Positions 7,610-8,318 of a stretch of 8,318 nucleotides of DNA are shown one piece after another. Below the pieces are notes generated by a model. The model was not told the DNA's origin. It did not search any database and worked only from the letters and a program-made list of their open reading frames with translations. Every line of letters starts with the position of its first letter. The first letter of the stretch is position 1. The position numbers and the translations under genes are program-made. The DNA is taken from positions 1 to 8,318 of the forward strand of contig JAISWA010000133.1 of NCBI GenBank assembly GCA_031271275.1, in the 5' to 3' direction. Source of the stretch: Clostridiales bacterium. Its GTDB lineage: Bacteria; Bacillota; Clostridia; Lachnospirales; WQUN01.

Positions 7610-8318
7610 ATGACCGCAGCGGAAAAATTGTCCGCCCTTCGCGCGCGGATGGACGAGCGAGGGCTTGACGCGTACATAGTCGTCAGCGCCGACGCGCACC
7701 AAAGCGAGTATGTGAGCGATTACTGGCGCGGGCGGGCGTGGCTCTCGGGCTTCGACGGCTCGGCGGGGAAGGTCGCCGTGATACGGGACGAAGCCGGACT
7801 GTGGACGGACGGGCGGTATTTTATACAGGCGGAAAATCAAATCAAAGGCTCCGGAATCACGCTGTACAAAATGGACGTGGACGGCGTGCCGGAGCTTAAC
7901 GAATGGCTTAAGGAAAAATTGCCGGAAAACGGGCGGCTCGGCTTCGACGGGCGCACGGTTTCCGTTTTTGATTTTGACGGGATGAAAAAGGATTTGGCGT
8001 CCAAAAAAATCGCCTTTGAATACGGGGCGGATTTGCTCGGCGAAATATGGAATGACCGCCCCCCGCTGCCTACCTCCCCCGCGTTCGAGCACGCCGCGCA
8101 ATTTTCCGGCGCGTCCCGGATGGAAAAATTAAAAGCGGTGCGGGAGGAAATGCGGAAGAAAGGCGCGGATTATTATTTGGTCGCGTCCCTCGACGATATC
8201 GCGTGGCTGCTTAATATCCGGGGCAACGACGTGCCCATGACCCCCGTGGTATACGCCTACTGCCTTATCGGTATGGATTGCGCGTACCTGTTCGTCGATT
8301 CCGCCAAAATAGGCGCGG
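7610..8318 (+). CDS. Xaa-Pro aminopeptidase, M24 family, three-domain type (3' end outside window)
   Basis: The frame is open from ATG 7610 to the window end (236 residues). The visible part is two creatinase-like N-terminal domains. Domain 1 has DAHQSEY (28-34), AWLSGFDGSAGK (43-54) and LWTDGRYFIQAE (64-75), the hallmark of XPNPEP1-like aminopeptidase P. Domain 2 begins near residue 160; it has SRMEKLKAVREEM (169-181), then LDDIAWLLNIRGNDV (194-208), where homologues have closely similar residues. The metal-binding pita-bread catalytic domain, with its Asp/Asp/His/Glu/Glu ligands, lies beyond the window. These enzymes are cytoplasmic, dimeric, usually manganese-dependent, and remove an N-terminal residue preceding proline. 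No signal peptide is seen. The gene follows zapA at two bases, so it is likely in the same operon, though a functional link with division is not implied. Confidence 0.93.
   Translation, partial: MTAAEKLSALRARMDERGLDAYIVVSADAHQSEYVSDYWRGRAWLSGFDGSAGKVAVIRDEAGLWTDGRYFIQAENQIKGSGITLYKMDVDGVPELNEWLKEKLPENGRLGFDGRTVSVFDFDGMKKDLASKKIAFEYGADLLGEIWNDRPPLPTSPAFEHAAQFSGASRMEKLKAVREEMRKKGADYYLVASLDDIAWLLNIRGNDVPMTPVVYAYCLIGMDCAYLFVDSAKIGA

Noticed and set aside
7397..8101. - strand frame of 234 codons opposite zapA and the aminopeptidase gene
   Set aside because: It spans two well-supported + strand genes and their junction and has no domain signal.

Overview
The window looks like a piece of a moderately GC-rich Bacillota chromosome, most likely a Clostridia lineage. 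The reasons are the ZapA type with an extended coiled coil, the paired radical-SAM/TIGR03915-like genes, G-rich Shine-Dalgarno sequences, and tightly packed overlapping genes. This assignment rests on family knowledge and gene style, not on a database search. Coding density is high, and no rRNA, tRNA, CRISPR array or complete insertion sequence was seen.

Layout, left to right. (1) 1-537, + strand: the 3' end of a tetratricopeptide-repeat gene of kinesin-light-chain type, with four 42-residue repeats visible. (2) 538-699: a short AT-rich gap between two convergent genes. (3) 700-4830, - strand: an overlapping three-gene unit read right to left, ABC-F ATPase, MoxR-type AAA+ ATPase, then DUF58 membrane protein. 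(4) 4831-5015: a non-coding gap holding a candidate promoter, a hairpin followed by nine T in the - direction, a ten-codon leader ORF, and a second hairpin. (5) 5016-7063, - strand: a radical-SAM protein with a helix-hairpin-helix motif, then a TIGR03915-like partner, joined by an ATGA stop/start overlap. (6) 7064-7193: a divergent promoter region. (7) 7194-8318, + strand: zapA, followed two bases later by the 5' part of a three-domain Xaa-Pro aminopeptidase that runs off the window.

How the genes may work together. MoxR and DUF58 proteins usually form a chaperone/membrane-partner module, often with a transglutaminase-like third gene; none is seen here after the DUF58 gene. The ABC-F gene in front overlaps the moxR-like gene by 8 nt and is probably co-transcribed and translationally coupled with it. 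The radical-SAM/TIGR03915 pair is a known but functionally uncharacterised pair predicted to act on DNA, and it is the closest thing here to an undescribed system. zapA encodes a cell-division (FtsZ-ring) protein and the aminopeptidase is housekeeping.

The most unusual raw-sequence signals are a 65-bp inverted-repeat-bounded segment lying in frame inside the ABC-F gene (4511-4575) and the structured leader upstream of that gene.
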